64,000 nucleotides of DNA. It comes from an uncultured Prevotella sp. GTDB lineage: Bacteria; Bacteroidota; Bacteroidia; Bacteroidales; Bacteroidaceae. Made by a program: the position numbers and the translations under genes. Every line of letters starts with the position of its first letter. The first letter of the stretch is position 1. Under the pieces are notes generated by a model. It searched no databases, was not told where the DNA came from, and was given only the letters and a program-made list of their open reading frames with translations. Positions 8,767 to 16,117 of the stretch are shown piece after piece. The stretch covers positions 33,573 to 97,572 of the forward strand of contig CAMKTS010000009.1 in the NCBI GenBank assembly GCA_946415755.1, written 5' to 3'.

Positions 8767-10680
8767 GTGGAATTACTACAAGATATCAGATACCCCGACG
8801 ACCTGAGAAAGCTGAAAGTAGAGCAGCTTCCGCAGGTGTGTCAGGAGTTGCGCGAGGACATCGTGAAAGAGCTGTCGGTGAACCCCGGCCACCTGGCTTC
8901 AAGCCTGGGCGTGACCGAGCTGACGGTAGCTCTGCACTATGTGTACAACACCCCCGAAGACCGCATCGTATGGGATGTAGGTCATCAGGCTTACGGTCAT
9001 AAGATCCTGACGGGTCGGCGCGAGCAGTTCTGCACCAACCGCAAGTTGGGCGGCATCCGTCCGTTCCCCTCGCCAGAGGAGAGCGAGTACGACACCTTTA
9101 TGTGCGGCCACGCCTCGAACAGCATCTCTGCCGCCTTAGGTATGGCGGTGGCCGCAAAGGGCGAGGGTAGCGGGCAGCGTGAGCCGCGCCGTGTAGTGGC
9201 CGTCATCGGCGACGGTGCGATGTCGGGCGGTTTGGCTTATGAGGGTTTAAACAATGTATCATCGACGAACAACGACATCCTGATTATCCTAAACGACAAC
9301 AATATGTCCATCGACCGTGCGGTGGGCGGTATGCAGGAGTATCTGCTGTCGCTCAGTACCAACGAGACCTACAACGCGCTGCGCTTCAAGGCCTCGCGCT
9401 GGCTCCACCGAAAAGGGCTGATGAGCGACGACCGCCGCAAGGGACTTATCCGCCTGTCGAATGCCATCAAGTCGGCCATATCCCACCAGCAGAATGTGTT
9501 CGAGGGAATGGATATCCGCTACTTCGGGCCCTTCAACGGTCACGATGTGAAGGAGCTGGTGCGCATTCTCCGTCAACTCAGGGATATGAAGGGACCTAAG
9601 CTGCTCCACCTGCATACGCAGAAGGGTCACGGCTATGCGCCTGCCGAGAAGGATGTCACCGTATGGCACGCTCCTGGCAAGTTTGATGCCGAGACGGGCG
9701 AGCGCATCGTGGGCGATGCCACCAACAAGCCGCCCAAGTTTCAGGATGTCTTCGGCGAGACGCTCTTGGAGCTGGCTCGTCAGAACGAAAAGATTGTTGG
9801 TGTGACGCCCGCTATGCCTACCGGCTGTTCGATGAACATTATGATGAAGGAGCTGCCCGAGCGCACCTTCGACGTAGGCATTGCCGAAGGTCACGCCGTC
9901 ACCTTCTCCGGAGGAATGGCGAAAGACGGTTTGCTGCCTTTCTGCAACATCTACAGTGCCTTTGCGCAGCGTGCCTACGACAACATCATCCACGATGTGG
10001 CCCTGTTGCGGCTGAACGTGGTGCTCTGTCTCGACCGTGCAGGTCTTGTCGGCGAAGACGGCCCTACCCATCACGGTATGTTCGATATGGCCTCGTTGAG
10101 GGCGGTTCCCAACCTCACGATTGCCTCGCCGATGGACGAGTGCGAGTTGCGCCGCCTGATGTTTACCGCCCAGTTGCCCAATCAGGGACCGTTCGTCATC
10201 CGCTATCCGCGTGGGCGCGGCTCGGTCGTCGATTGGCGTTGTCCGCTGGAGGCGGTACCCGTAGGCAAGGGCCGCCTGTTGCGCGACGGCAGCGATGTGG
10301 CCGTCATCACCATAGGCCCCATCGGCGTACAAGCAGCAGAGGCCATCAGCTCCGTATGTGGCTGTGACACAGCCACCAACAAAGTTGCCCACTACGACCT
10401 GCGCTTCCTGAAGCCGCTCGACGAAGAGATGCTCCACCAGATAGGTCGCAAGTTCAGCCGTATCGTCACCGTCGAGGATGGCATCCGTAGCGGTGGTATG
10501 GGCTCGGCGGTGATGGAGTGGATGAGCGACAACGGCTATTCGCCCGTCGTCACGCGGCTGGGCATTCCCGACACGTTTGTGGAGCACGGCAGCGTAGCCG
10601 AGCTGCAAGCCATCGTGGGCATCGACAAGCTGAGCATCACTCAGGCCATCCTGAAAGCATTGGAAACGAAGAATGTCTGA
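8767..10680 (+). CDS. dxs: 1-deoxy-D-xylulose-5-phosphate synthase
   Basis: First enzyme of the MEP isoprenoid pathway: condenses pyruvate and glyceraldehyde 3-phosphate using thiamine diphosphate. 637 aa, standard length. Visible motifs: HxAS near the N-terminus (GHLASSLG), the thiamine-binding GDGAMSGG followed about 27 residues later by NDN, and the C-terminal transketolase-like domain with GEDGPTHHG. The start is GTG at 8767, chosen because it lies 21 bases after a good promoter and because the frame begins with the normal N-terminal helix ([15 protein letters not shown]). It is followed by trkA and trkH, an order I know from other Bacteroidetes. Confidence 0.95.
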   Translation: MELLQDIRYPDDLRKLKVEQLPQVCQELREDIVKELSVNPGHLASSLGVTELTVALHYVYNTPEDRIVWDVGHQAYGHKILTGRREQFCTNRKLGGIRPFPSPEESEYDTFMCGHASNSISAALGMAVAAKGEGSGQREPRRVVAVIGDGAMSGGLAYEGLNNVSSTNNDILIILNDNNMSIDRAVGGMQEYLLSLSTNETYNALRFKASRWLHRKGLMSDDRRKGLIRLSNAIKSAISHQQNVFEGMDIRYFGPFNGHDVKELVRILRQLRDMKGPKLLHLHTQKGHGYAPAEKDVTVWHAPGKFDAETGERIVGDATNKPPKFQDVFGETLLELARQNEKIVGVTPAMPTGCSMNIMMKELPERTFDVGIAEGHAVTFSGGMAKDGLLPFCNIYSAFAQRAYDNIIHDVALLRLNVVLCLDRAGLVGEDGPTHHGMFDMASLRAVPNLTIASPMDECELRRLMFTAQLPNQGPFVIRYPRGRGSVVDWRCPLEAVPVGKGRLLRDGSDVAVITIGPIGVQAAEAISSVCGCDTATNKVAHYDLRFLKPLDEEMLHQIGRKFSRIVTVEDGIRSGGMGSAVMEWMSDNGYSPVVTRLGIPDTFVEHGSVAELQAIVGIDKLSITQAILKALETKNV

Positions 10681-10703
10681 ACTCCAGATAAGCAAGTGAA
10701 ACG

Positions 10704-12047
10704 ATGAAGATAATCATAGGCGGGGCAGGCGCCGTAGGTACTCACCTGTCGAAGCTGCTGTCGAAAGACCATCAGGACTGTGTGCTGATCGACGACGACC
10801 TGGCGCGGCTGGGCGACCTCGACAACAAGTACGACATCATGACGCTGCACGGTTCGCCGACGAGCATCCGCACGCTGAAGGATGCCGGAGCCGAGCACGC
10901 CGACCTCTACGTAGGGGTGTCGCCCGAAGAGAGCATCAACATGAACTCGTGCATCATCGCACACGCCTTAGGCACCAAGAAGACCGTTGCGCGCATCGAC
11001 AACTTCGAATACCTGTCTCCCTCGCTCAAGCCCTTCTTCGAGAAGATGGGCATCAACTCGCTCATCTATCCGGAGGTGCTGGCGGCTATCGACATCACCA
11101 ACGGCCTCAAGATGTCGTGGGTGCGACAGCGGTGGGATGTTCACGGGGGTGCCCTCGTCATGCTGGGTATCAAGCTGCGCGCTACCTGTGAGATACTGAA
11201 CCAGCCGCTGAAGAATCTCTGCGGCCCCGACGACCCCTATCACATCGTGGCCATCAAGCGCGACGGCGAGACACTCGTTCCGGGCGGCAACGACGAGCTG
11301 CGCGTGGGCGACTTGGCCTACTTTATGACTACCCGCGAATACATTCCCTACATCCGCAAGATTGTCGGCAAGGAGCACTATACCGACGTGAAGAACGTCA
11401 TCGTGATGGGAGGCGGGAAGACCGCCGTGCGCGTGGCCCTCACCATTCCCGACTATATGAACCTGAAAATCATCGAGAACGACGAGCAGCGCTGCGAGCG
11501 GCTCAACGAGCTGCTGAACGATGTCGACGCGATGGTGATTCACGGCGACGGACGCGACATCGGATTGCTGCAGGAGGAAGGCATACAGACAACACAGGCC
11601 TTCGTGGCCCTCACGGGCAATACCGAGACGAATATACTGGCCTGTCTGACGGCCAAGCGGCTGGGCGTGCGCAAGACGATTGCGATGGTCGAGAACCTCG
11701 ACTACGTCGATATGGCCGAGAGCCTCGACATCGGTACCATCATCAACAAGAAGACGCTGGCCGCCAGCCACATCTACCAGATGATGATTGATGGCGACGT
11801 GAGCAACGTGCGCTCGCTGATGATGGTCGACAGCGACGTGGCGGAATTCGTGGCGGCAGAGGGGTCGAAGGTGACCCGCAAGAGCGTCAAAGACCTCGGC
11901 CTGCCCTTCGGCGTGACCATCGGCGGCCTGGTGCGCAACGACCAGGGCATCTTGGTCAATGGCAATACGCAGATTCAGGCGGGCGACTCGGTGATGGTGT
12001 TCTGTCACGAGCACAACCTGAAGAAGCTGGCGAAATACTTCAAGTAA
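10704..12047 (+). CDS. trkA: Trk potassium uptake regulatory subunit TrkA
   Basis: Peripheral cytoplasmic NAD/ATP-binding gating subunit of the Trk K+ transporter. The 447-aa protein consists of two RCK units: Rossmann GGAGAVGTHL at residues 5-14 and a second, less typical one (VMGGGKTAVRVA) near residue 235, each followed by a TrkA_C domain. It starts 23 bases after the dxs stop and is followed 34 bases on by trkH, its membrane partner, so the three are probably one transcript. Confidence 0.95.
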   Translation: MKIIIGGAGAVGTHLSKLLSKDHQDCVLIDDDLARLGDLDNKYDIMTLHGSPTSIRTLKDAGAEHADLYVGVSPEESINMNSCIIAHALGTKKTVARIDNFEYLSPSLKPFFEKMGINSLIYPEVLAAIDITNGLKMSWVRQRWDVHGGALVMLGIKLRATCEILNQPLKNLCGPDDPYHIVAIKRDGETLVPGGNDELRVGDLAYFMTTREYIPYIRKIVGKEHYTDVKNVIVMGGGKTAVRVALTIPDYMNLKIIENDEQRCERLNELLNDVDAMVIHGDGRDIGLLQEEGIQTTQAFVALTGNTETNILACLTAKRLGVRKTIAMVENLDYVDMAESLDIGTIINKKTLAASHIYQMMIDGDVSNVRSLMMVDSDVAEFVAAEGSKVTRKSVKDLGLPFGVTIGGLVRNDQGILVNGNTQIQAGDSVMVFCHEHNLKKLAKYFK

Positions 12048-12081
12048 TCAACCCATCAATCGGTAGGAGAGGACGACACCA

Positions 12082-13539
12082 ATGATAAACTTCCGGCTGA
12101 TATACAAGATTCTCGGCTCGCTGCTCTTCCTGCTCGGCACGATGATGCTGGGGTGCGCCGTGATGGCCTTCTCGTATAAGGAAGACGACCTGATGTCGTT
12201 TCTCATCTCCACGCTGTTCACCATCAGCTGCGGCTTCGTGCTGCGCTACTTCGGCCGTGAGTCAGACAATAATCTGAGCCGTCGCGATGCCTACTTCGTG
12301 GTGGCCGCCACGTGGGCGGTATTCAGCCTCTTCGGCATGCTGCCCTTCCTCATCAGCGGCTACATCACCAGCGTCACCGATGCCTATTTCGAAACCATCT
12401 CCGGCTTCACCACCACGGGAGCCACCATCATCGACGATGTCGAGCGGCTGCCCCATTCGCTGCTCTTCTGGCGGTCGCTCACCCAGTGGATAGGCGGTTT
12501 GGGAATCGTCTTCTTCACCATTGCCGTGCTGCCCTCGATGGTAGGCGGCAGCGTGAGGGTGTTTGCCGCCGAAGCCACCGGGCCGATGCGTACCAAGATG
12601 CACCCGCGACTGTCTACCAGCGCCAAGTGGATATGGTCGGTATATGTGGTGCTCACCGTCGCCTGCGGCTTGTCGTACTACGCTGCCGGAATGGATTGGT
12701 TCGACAGTGCCAACTACGCGATGTCGACTACCGCTACGGGCGGCTTCTCTACGCACAACGACTCTACCGGCTATTTCCATTCGGCAGCCATCGACTACGT
12801 GTCTGTCACCTACCAGTTCCTGTCAGGCATCAACTTCACGATGCTCTACCTCGTCCTATTTAAATTACGCGTGCGCGACCTGCTGCGCAATTCAGAGTTC
12901 AAGCTATACGTCACCATCGTCACCGTAGCCACCGTCTGGATTACCTACCTGCTGATGACGCGCAACGGCTACGGCCTCGAACGCGCCTTCCGAGCCGGAT
13001 TGTTCCAGGTGGTGAGCTTCATCACCACCACGGGCCTCTTCAACGAAGATGCCGCCCTGTGGCCCCACATCACGTGGGTCATCCTGGGATGCATGATGTT
13101 CATCGGAGCCTGCTCCGGCTCCACCACCGGCGGCTTCAAGTGCGTCCGCGGCGTGATGCTCTTCAAGGTGCTGCGCAACGAGTTCCACCGCTGCCTGCAC
13201 CCCAATGCCGTGCTTCCCGTGAAGGTCAACGGACAGCCCGTGCCCCAGCAGAAGCTGCAGTCGCTGCTGGCCTTCTTCACCATCTATACGCTGATGGTGC
13301 TCCTCTCAGCCACCATCATGATCGTGGCCGACATCGACAACACCAACGCCATCACCATCGCCCTGAGCTGTATGAGCAACGTAGGCCCCACGCTCGGCAC
13401 GGAGATAGGCCCCGCGATGTCGTGGAGCGAGCTGCCCGATGTCATCAAGTGGACGTGCTCCTTCCTCATGCTCGTAGGACGTCTCGAAATCCTCTCGGTA
13501 ATCGTCATCTTCACCCGCGAGTTCTGGAAAGACAACTAA
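12082..13539 (+). CDS. trkH: Trk potassium uptake transmembrane subunit TrkH
   Basis: 485-aa polytopic membrane protein forming the K+ permeation path. Several hydrophobic helices are obvious, and the four selectivity-filter-like segments of the SKT superfamily can be recognised, for example SGFTTTGATI, STTATGGFSTH, ITTTGLF and SNVGPTLG. The helix-breaking Gly/Ser-rich stretch GACSGSTTGGFKCVR is the family's pore-loop region. It acts with the TrkA encoded just upstream. Confidence 0.95.
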   Translation: MINFRLIYKILGSLLFLLGTMMLGCAVMAFSYKEDDLMSFLISTLFTISCGFVLRYFGRESDNNLSRRDAYFVVAATWAVFSLFGMLPFLISGYITSVTDAYFETISGFTTTGATIIDDVERLPHSLLFWRSLTQWIGGLGIVFFTIAVLPSMVGGSVRVFAAEATGPMRTKMHPRLSTSAKWIWSVYVVLTVACGLSYYAAGMDWFDSANYAMSTTATGGFSTHNDSTGYFHSAAIDYVSVTYQFLSGINFTMLYLVLFKLRVRDLLRNSEFKLYVTIVTVATVWITYLLMTRNGYGLERAFRAGLFQVVSFITTTGLFNEDAALWPHITWVILGCMMFIGACSGSTTGGFKCVRGVMLFKVLRNEFHRCLHPNAVLPVKVNGQPVPQQKLQSLLAFFTIYTLMVLLSATIMIVADIDNTNAITIALSCMSNVGPTLGTEIGPAMSWSELPDVIKWTCSFLMLVGRLEILSVIVIFTREFWKDN

Positions 13540-13560
13540 AACTGCACAGCGGAACCGACC

Positions 13561-13580
13561 CTATTGTGTACTATTGTGTA
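13561..13580 (+). repeat. 10-bp direct duplication
   Basis: CTATTGTGTA occurs twice head to tail in the trkH-manA spacer. A short duplication with no obvious role. Confidence 0.7.
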
Positions 13581-13609
13581 AAGAGAAATAAAAACAGAAA
13601 CGAAAAAAA

Positions 13610-14509
13610 ATGGGAAACTACTACAAATTCGAACCCCTGCTGAAGAAGCTGATATGGGGTACCGAGAGCTGGGTGGTGTCGGGCGTGCCTGGCAATGAGA
13701 CGATGGCCGCCGGAGAGTCGCTCAACCAGCTCGTCAGCAGTCAGAAAGAACGCCTCGTGGGCAAGGCCAACTACCAGCGATTCGGCGATGAATTCCCCCT
13801 GCTCATCAAGTTCATCGATGCCCGGCAAGACCTCTCCATACAGGTGCATCCCACCGACGAGATTGCCCACCGGCAGGGCAAGCCACGCGGCAAGACCGAG
13901 ATGTGGTACGTGATGGATTCCGACCCCGGTGCGAAGCTCTACAACGGCCTGCGCCGACAGATCACCCCCGACGAGTACAAGCAGCTGGTGGCCGACGATG
14001 CCATCTGCGACGCGCTGGCGCAGTATCCCGTAGGCGAGGGCGACTGCTTCTTCATCCCCGCCGGGCGCATCCACGCCATCGGTGCCGGATGCCGGCTTGC
14101 CGAGATTCAGCAGACGAGCGATGTCACCTACCGCATCTACGACTACGGCCGCCGCGACAAGGATGGCCAGCTGCGGCAGCTGCACACCCAGGAGGCCTCC
14201 GAATCCATCGACTACCAGGTGCTGCCCGACTACCGCACGCGCTACGAGCCAGCCGTCAACGAGAGCCGCCAGCTGGTCAGCTGTCCGTACTTCACCACCG
14301 CCGTCTACGACCTCGACGAGCCGATGACCATCGACTATGCCGACCTCGACAGCTTCGTCATCCTCATCGGCCTGAAGGGCGAGGGCACCCTCCTCATCGA
14401 CGATACCGACGAAGTCGCCTTCCGTGCCGGCGAAGCCCTGCTGCTGCCCGCCACCGTCGGAAAGGTCTGCGTCAGCGGAACCGTCAAGTTCCTCGAAACC
14501 TACGTGTAA
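13610..14509 (+). CDS. manA: mannose-6-phosphate isomerase, class I cupin type
   Basis: Interconverts fructose 6-phosphate and mannose 6-phosphate; supplies GDP-mannose precursors and lets mannose from mannan enter glycolysis. 299 aa, the short bacterial form. Zinc-site residues are visible: QVHPTDEIA (His), KTEMWYV (Glu) and GRIHAIG (His), with the substrate segment YRIYDYGR following. The N-terminal catalytic cupin is followed by a C-terminal cupin-like domain. The mannanase cluster 2 kb downstream gives a possible physiological link, but the gene also serves general metabolism. Confidence 0.93.
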   Translation: MGNYYKFEPLLKKLIWGTESWVVSGVPGNETMAAGESLNQLVSSQKERLVGKANYQRFGDEFPLLIKFIDARQDLSIQVHPTDEIAHRQGKPRGKTEMWYVMDSDPGAKLYNGLRRQITPDEYKQLVADDAICDALAQYPVGEGDCFFIPAGRIHAIGAGCRLAEIQQTSDVTYRIYDYGRRDKDGQLRQLHTQEASESIDYQVLPDYRTRYEPAVNESRQLVSCPYFTTAVYDLDEPMTIDYADLDSFVILIGLKGEGTLLIDDTDEVAFRAGEALLLPATVGKVCVSGTVKFLETYV

Positions 14510-14570
14510 ATCCCTGCGGAATCACCATCAAATAAGGAAGAAAACATCAACCAAATAAAACAAAACGAAT

Positions 14571-15047
14571 ATGAAAAAACTACTCTTTGCATTCGTGGCC
14601 CTCGTGGCCTTTGCCGCTTGCAGCAGCGAGCGCGCACCCTTCAACTATCGCGGACTCGCATTCTCGATGCCCGCCAGCGATTTCGTCGACTCACTCATCG
14701 CGCGCGGACTTACCGTCGACAGTGCCGCATCAGACAGCGGGAAGACCGTCGTGCTGGCCAACACCGCCGACCGCTACCGCGTCCTCGTAGCCTTCGACGG
14801 CAAGCAGCTGCAGGCCGTGCAGGAAAACTACGCCTACGGCTCGAACGACAGCACCCGACAGCTCTGGCAGCAGATACGCGACGGCCTCGAAAAGGAGCTT
14901 GACGCATGGCCCGACTGCCCCATCCTCAAGGACGACCACAAGCAGGCCAACTTCGAAACCGACGGCGGCTTCATCTCCGTCATCCTGGAGAACACCTACA
15001 CGCCGACCCTCAACGTCCGCTACGTTCCCAAGAAGGAGGAAAAGTAA
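14571..15047 (+). CDS. small hypothetical lipoprotein
   Basis: 158 aa with a lipoprotein signal peptide (MKKLLFAFVALVAFAAC, Cys17). The mature part has an alternating beta pattern (YRGLAFSMPASDFVDSL; RYRVLVAFDGKQLQAV) and a length compatible with a small single-domain fold. It follows manA by 61 bases and may share its transcript. I do not recognise the family. Confidence 0.75.
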   Translation: MKKLLFAFVALVAFAACSSERAPFNYRGLAFSMPASDFVDSLIARGLTVDSAASDSGKTVVLANTADRYRVLVAFDGKQLQAVQENYAYGSNDSTRQLWQQIRDGLEKELDAWPDCPILKDDHKQANFETDGGFISVILENTYTPTLNVRYVPKKEEK

Positions 15048-15127
15048 CCACCATATCGAATCATAAATCAAGGGGATAGTTTGCTTGATGTAAATTTCAA
15101 CCCCAGGTTGTCGATTTTCCAAGGTTA

Positions 15128-15295
15128 TTAAAATGTGTTAATTCTCTCCATCCTGCCTCGCTCCGCAAAGTGCCTCTTTAGCTCCGTAAAGTGCCTCTTT
15201 ATCCGGATAAAGTGCCTCTTTAGCGTCGTTTGTGGCCACTTTAGCGTCGCCAACAGGCTCTTTATTTCCGTCAGTGAGGTTCTCGCCGTGAGCAT
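15128..15295 (-). CDS. 55-aa cationic heptad-repeat peptide encoded by a 21-bp repeat array
   Basis: Not recognised. The frame starts with ATG at 15295, 17 bases after a TACCTTTG box, and ends with TAA at 15128-15130. The 21-bp DNA repeat encodes 7-residue repeats: LKWPQTT, LKRHFIR, IKRHFTE, LKRHFAE, preceded by the weaker IKSLLAT. Leu/Ile and Phe recur with i, i+4, i+7 spacing, which would place hydrophobic residues on one face of a helix and Lys-Arg-His on the other. There is no signal peptide or Cys. The correct promoter position and the exact 21-bp period (no frame loss over five units) argue that it is translated. It could instead be a non-coding repeat whose period happens to be a multiple of three. 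Confidence 0.45.
   Translation of the reverse strand: MLTARTSLTEIKSLLATLKWPQTTLKRHFIRIKRHFTELKRHFAERGRMERINTF
15167..15264 (+). repeat. 21-bp-period repeat array, five units
   Basis: AAAGTGCCTCTTTA at 15167-15180, 15188-15201 and 15209-15222 is exact; two diverged units follow in register at 15230-15243 and 15251-15264. Each unit is separated by 7 variable bases, so the period is 21 throughout. Within units two and three, TAAAG-TGCCT-CTTTA is a small inverted repeat. The array lies inside the minus-strand peptide ORF. Confidence 0.95.
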
Positions 15296-15312
15296 CCTCA
15301 GGATTTCAGTTG

Positions 15313-15320
15313 CAAAGGTA
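15313..15320 (-). promoter_or_regulatory. -7 box reading into the heptad-repeat ORF
   Basis: TACCTTTG on the minus strand, 17 bases before the ATG at 15295. The -33 region is T-rich without a clean TTTG. It transcribes leftward across the 21-bp array. Confidence 0.6.
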
Positions 15321-15407
15321 CGAACTTTTTGCCAGCTACCGTAAAAAGTCTAAGTTTCCATCGCAAAAAAATGTTAAGTATGAGAATAACCTTGATATTT
15401 TTAGGGA

Positions 15408-15644
15408 GTGCCCAGTAAGACGAAGGCTATCGGCATGCTGCTGACCGACGGCAAGAACGTGATGTATGCCGAAGCCTACCGCGAGCGCGCCGGCATGATA
15501 GAAAATTTACACTTGCAGAAGGGTGACCTGGTGCAGGTGCAAATTTCGTCGTCGGTAAAATCTCGTGAAAAAGACGGTGTAACGTACTACAGCAACAACT
15601 TGAGCATCGACACCTGTCTGTTGCTAGTAAAATCAGCGAGCTAG
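15408..15644 (+). CDS. short DUF3127-like OB-fold protein, possibly a fragment
   Basis: 78 aa from a GTG directly after an in-frame stop; an ATG at 15435 is an alternative start. The segment KGDLVQVQISSSVKSREKDG followed by VTYYSNNLSID resembles the C-terminal half of DUF3127 proteins (GDxVxVSFDIxSREyxGrWYtdxRaw), small OB-fold proteins of Bacteroidetes. The first strand and loop of that domain are not present, so this may be a truncated copy. No clear promoter or ribosome-binding site is visible. Confidence 0.4.
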   Translation: MPSKTKAIGMLLTDGKNVMYAEAYRERAGMIENLHLQKGDLVQVQISSSVKSREKDGVTYYSNNLSIDTCLLLVKSAS

Positions 15645-15652
15645 CGAGATTC

Positions 15653-15676
15653 TATCTTTCTATCTTTCTATCTTTA
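15653..15676 (+). repeat. 8-bp tandem repeat, three copies
   Basis: TATCTTTC, TATCTTTC, TATCTTTA just after the DUF3127-like ORF. Confidence 0.85.
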
Positions 15677-15709
15677 AGCTCATATTTCGGTTTGAAAGGA
15701 CAGAAAAAT

Positions 15710-15746
15710 TACTATAATATATTATATTAATATAATATATATAGTA
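15710..15746 (+). other. AT-only near-palindrome
   Basis: A 37-bp AT-rich segment (TACTATAATAT ... ATATATAGTA) centred on a perfect 16-bp palindrome at 15721-15736. A CCCCATTTTGGGG mini-hairpin follows at 15768-15780. It lies between the two small genes and could be a terminator-like or protein-binding site; nothing identifies it further. Confidence 0.6.
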
Positions 15747-15844
15747 AAACAAAATAGGATTTTTTTACCCCATTTTGGGGCTTAAAGTTCGAAAGATTGA
15801 AAGTTCGATTCGGTATTTTAAATTTACAAAACAACATTAAAACA

Positions 15845-16006
15845 ATGGAGACAAACAACAAGAAATCAAAGACTGAGACGGGCACCATCCGAGGTATGGT
15901 GCGCCGCTACAGCGACCAGAGTTTCGAATTCACCCACTGCTGCAAGTGTGCGCCGCTGAATGTGAATAAGAAGAGAAGGATGAAGGCCGCCCCGCCTGTT
16001 ACTTGA
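15845..16006 (+). CDS. 53-aa basic Cys-containing hypothetical protein
   Basis: Too short for most gene callers. Starts METNNKKSKTETGTIRGMVRR, contains a HCCKC cluster near residue 33, and ends with a Lys/Arg-rich tail. A strong terminator begins 12 bases after the stop, which supports a real transcription unit. The Cys cluster could bind metal, but there are too few ligands in sequence to call a finger. Family not recognised. Confidence 0.4.
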   Translation: METNNKKSKTETGTIRGMVRRYSDQSFEFTHCCKCAPLNVNKKRRMKAAPPVT

Positions 16007-16017
16007 GAAAAAACTAA

Positions 16018-16054
16018 CCCCAGAGCCAACGAAGACTCTGGGGGCGGTTTTTTT
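16018..16054 (+). terminator. rho-independent terminator
   Basis: CCCCAGAG (16018-16025) pairs with CTCTGGGG (16036-16043) over a 10-base loop and is followed by seven T at 16048-16054. Confidence 0.85.
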
Positions 16055-16117
16055 AGAGAAAAGGTTGTGCAGACTTGTCAGGAGTATGTAAGATGGATTT
16101 ATTTCACGATGAATTAC

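Noticed and set aside
15167..15264. CRISPR array
   Set aside because: Units are 14 bp with 7-bp spacers, two units are degenerate, and no cas gene is near.
15135..15344. Plus-strand 69-aa frame across the 21-bp array (repeats of the KCLFSSV type)
   Set aside because: It has no promoter of its own, whereas the minus strand has a TACCTTTG box and ATG at the right distance; a frame is open on both strands simply because the period is a multiple of three.
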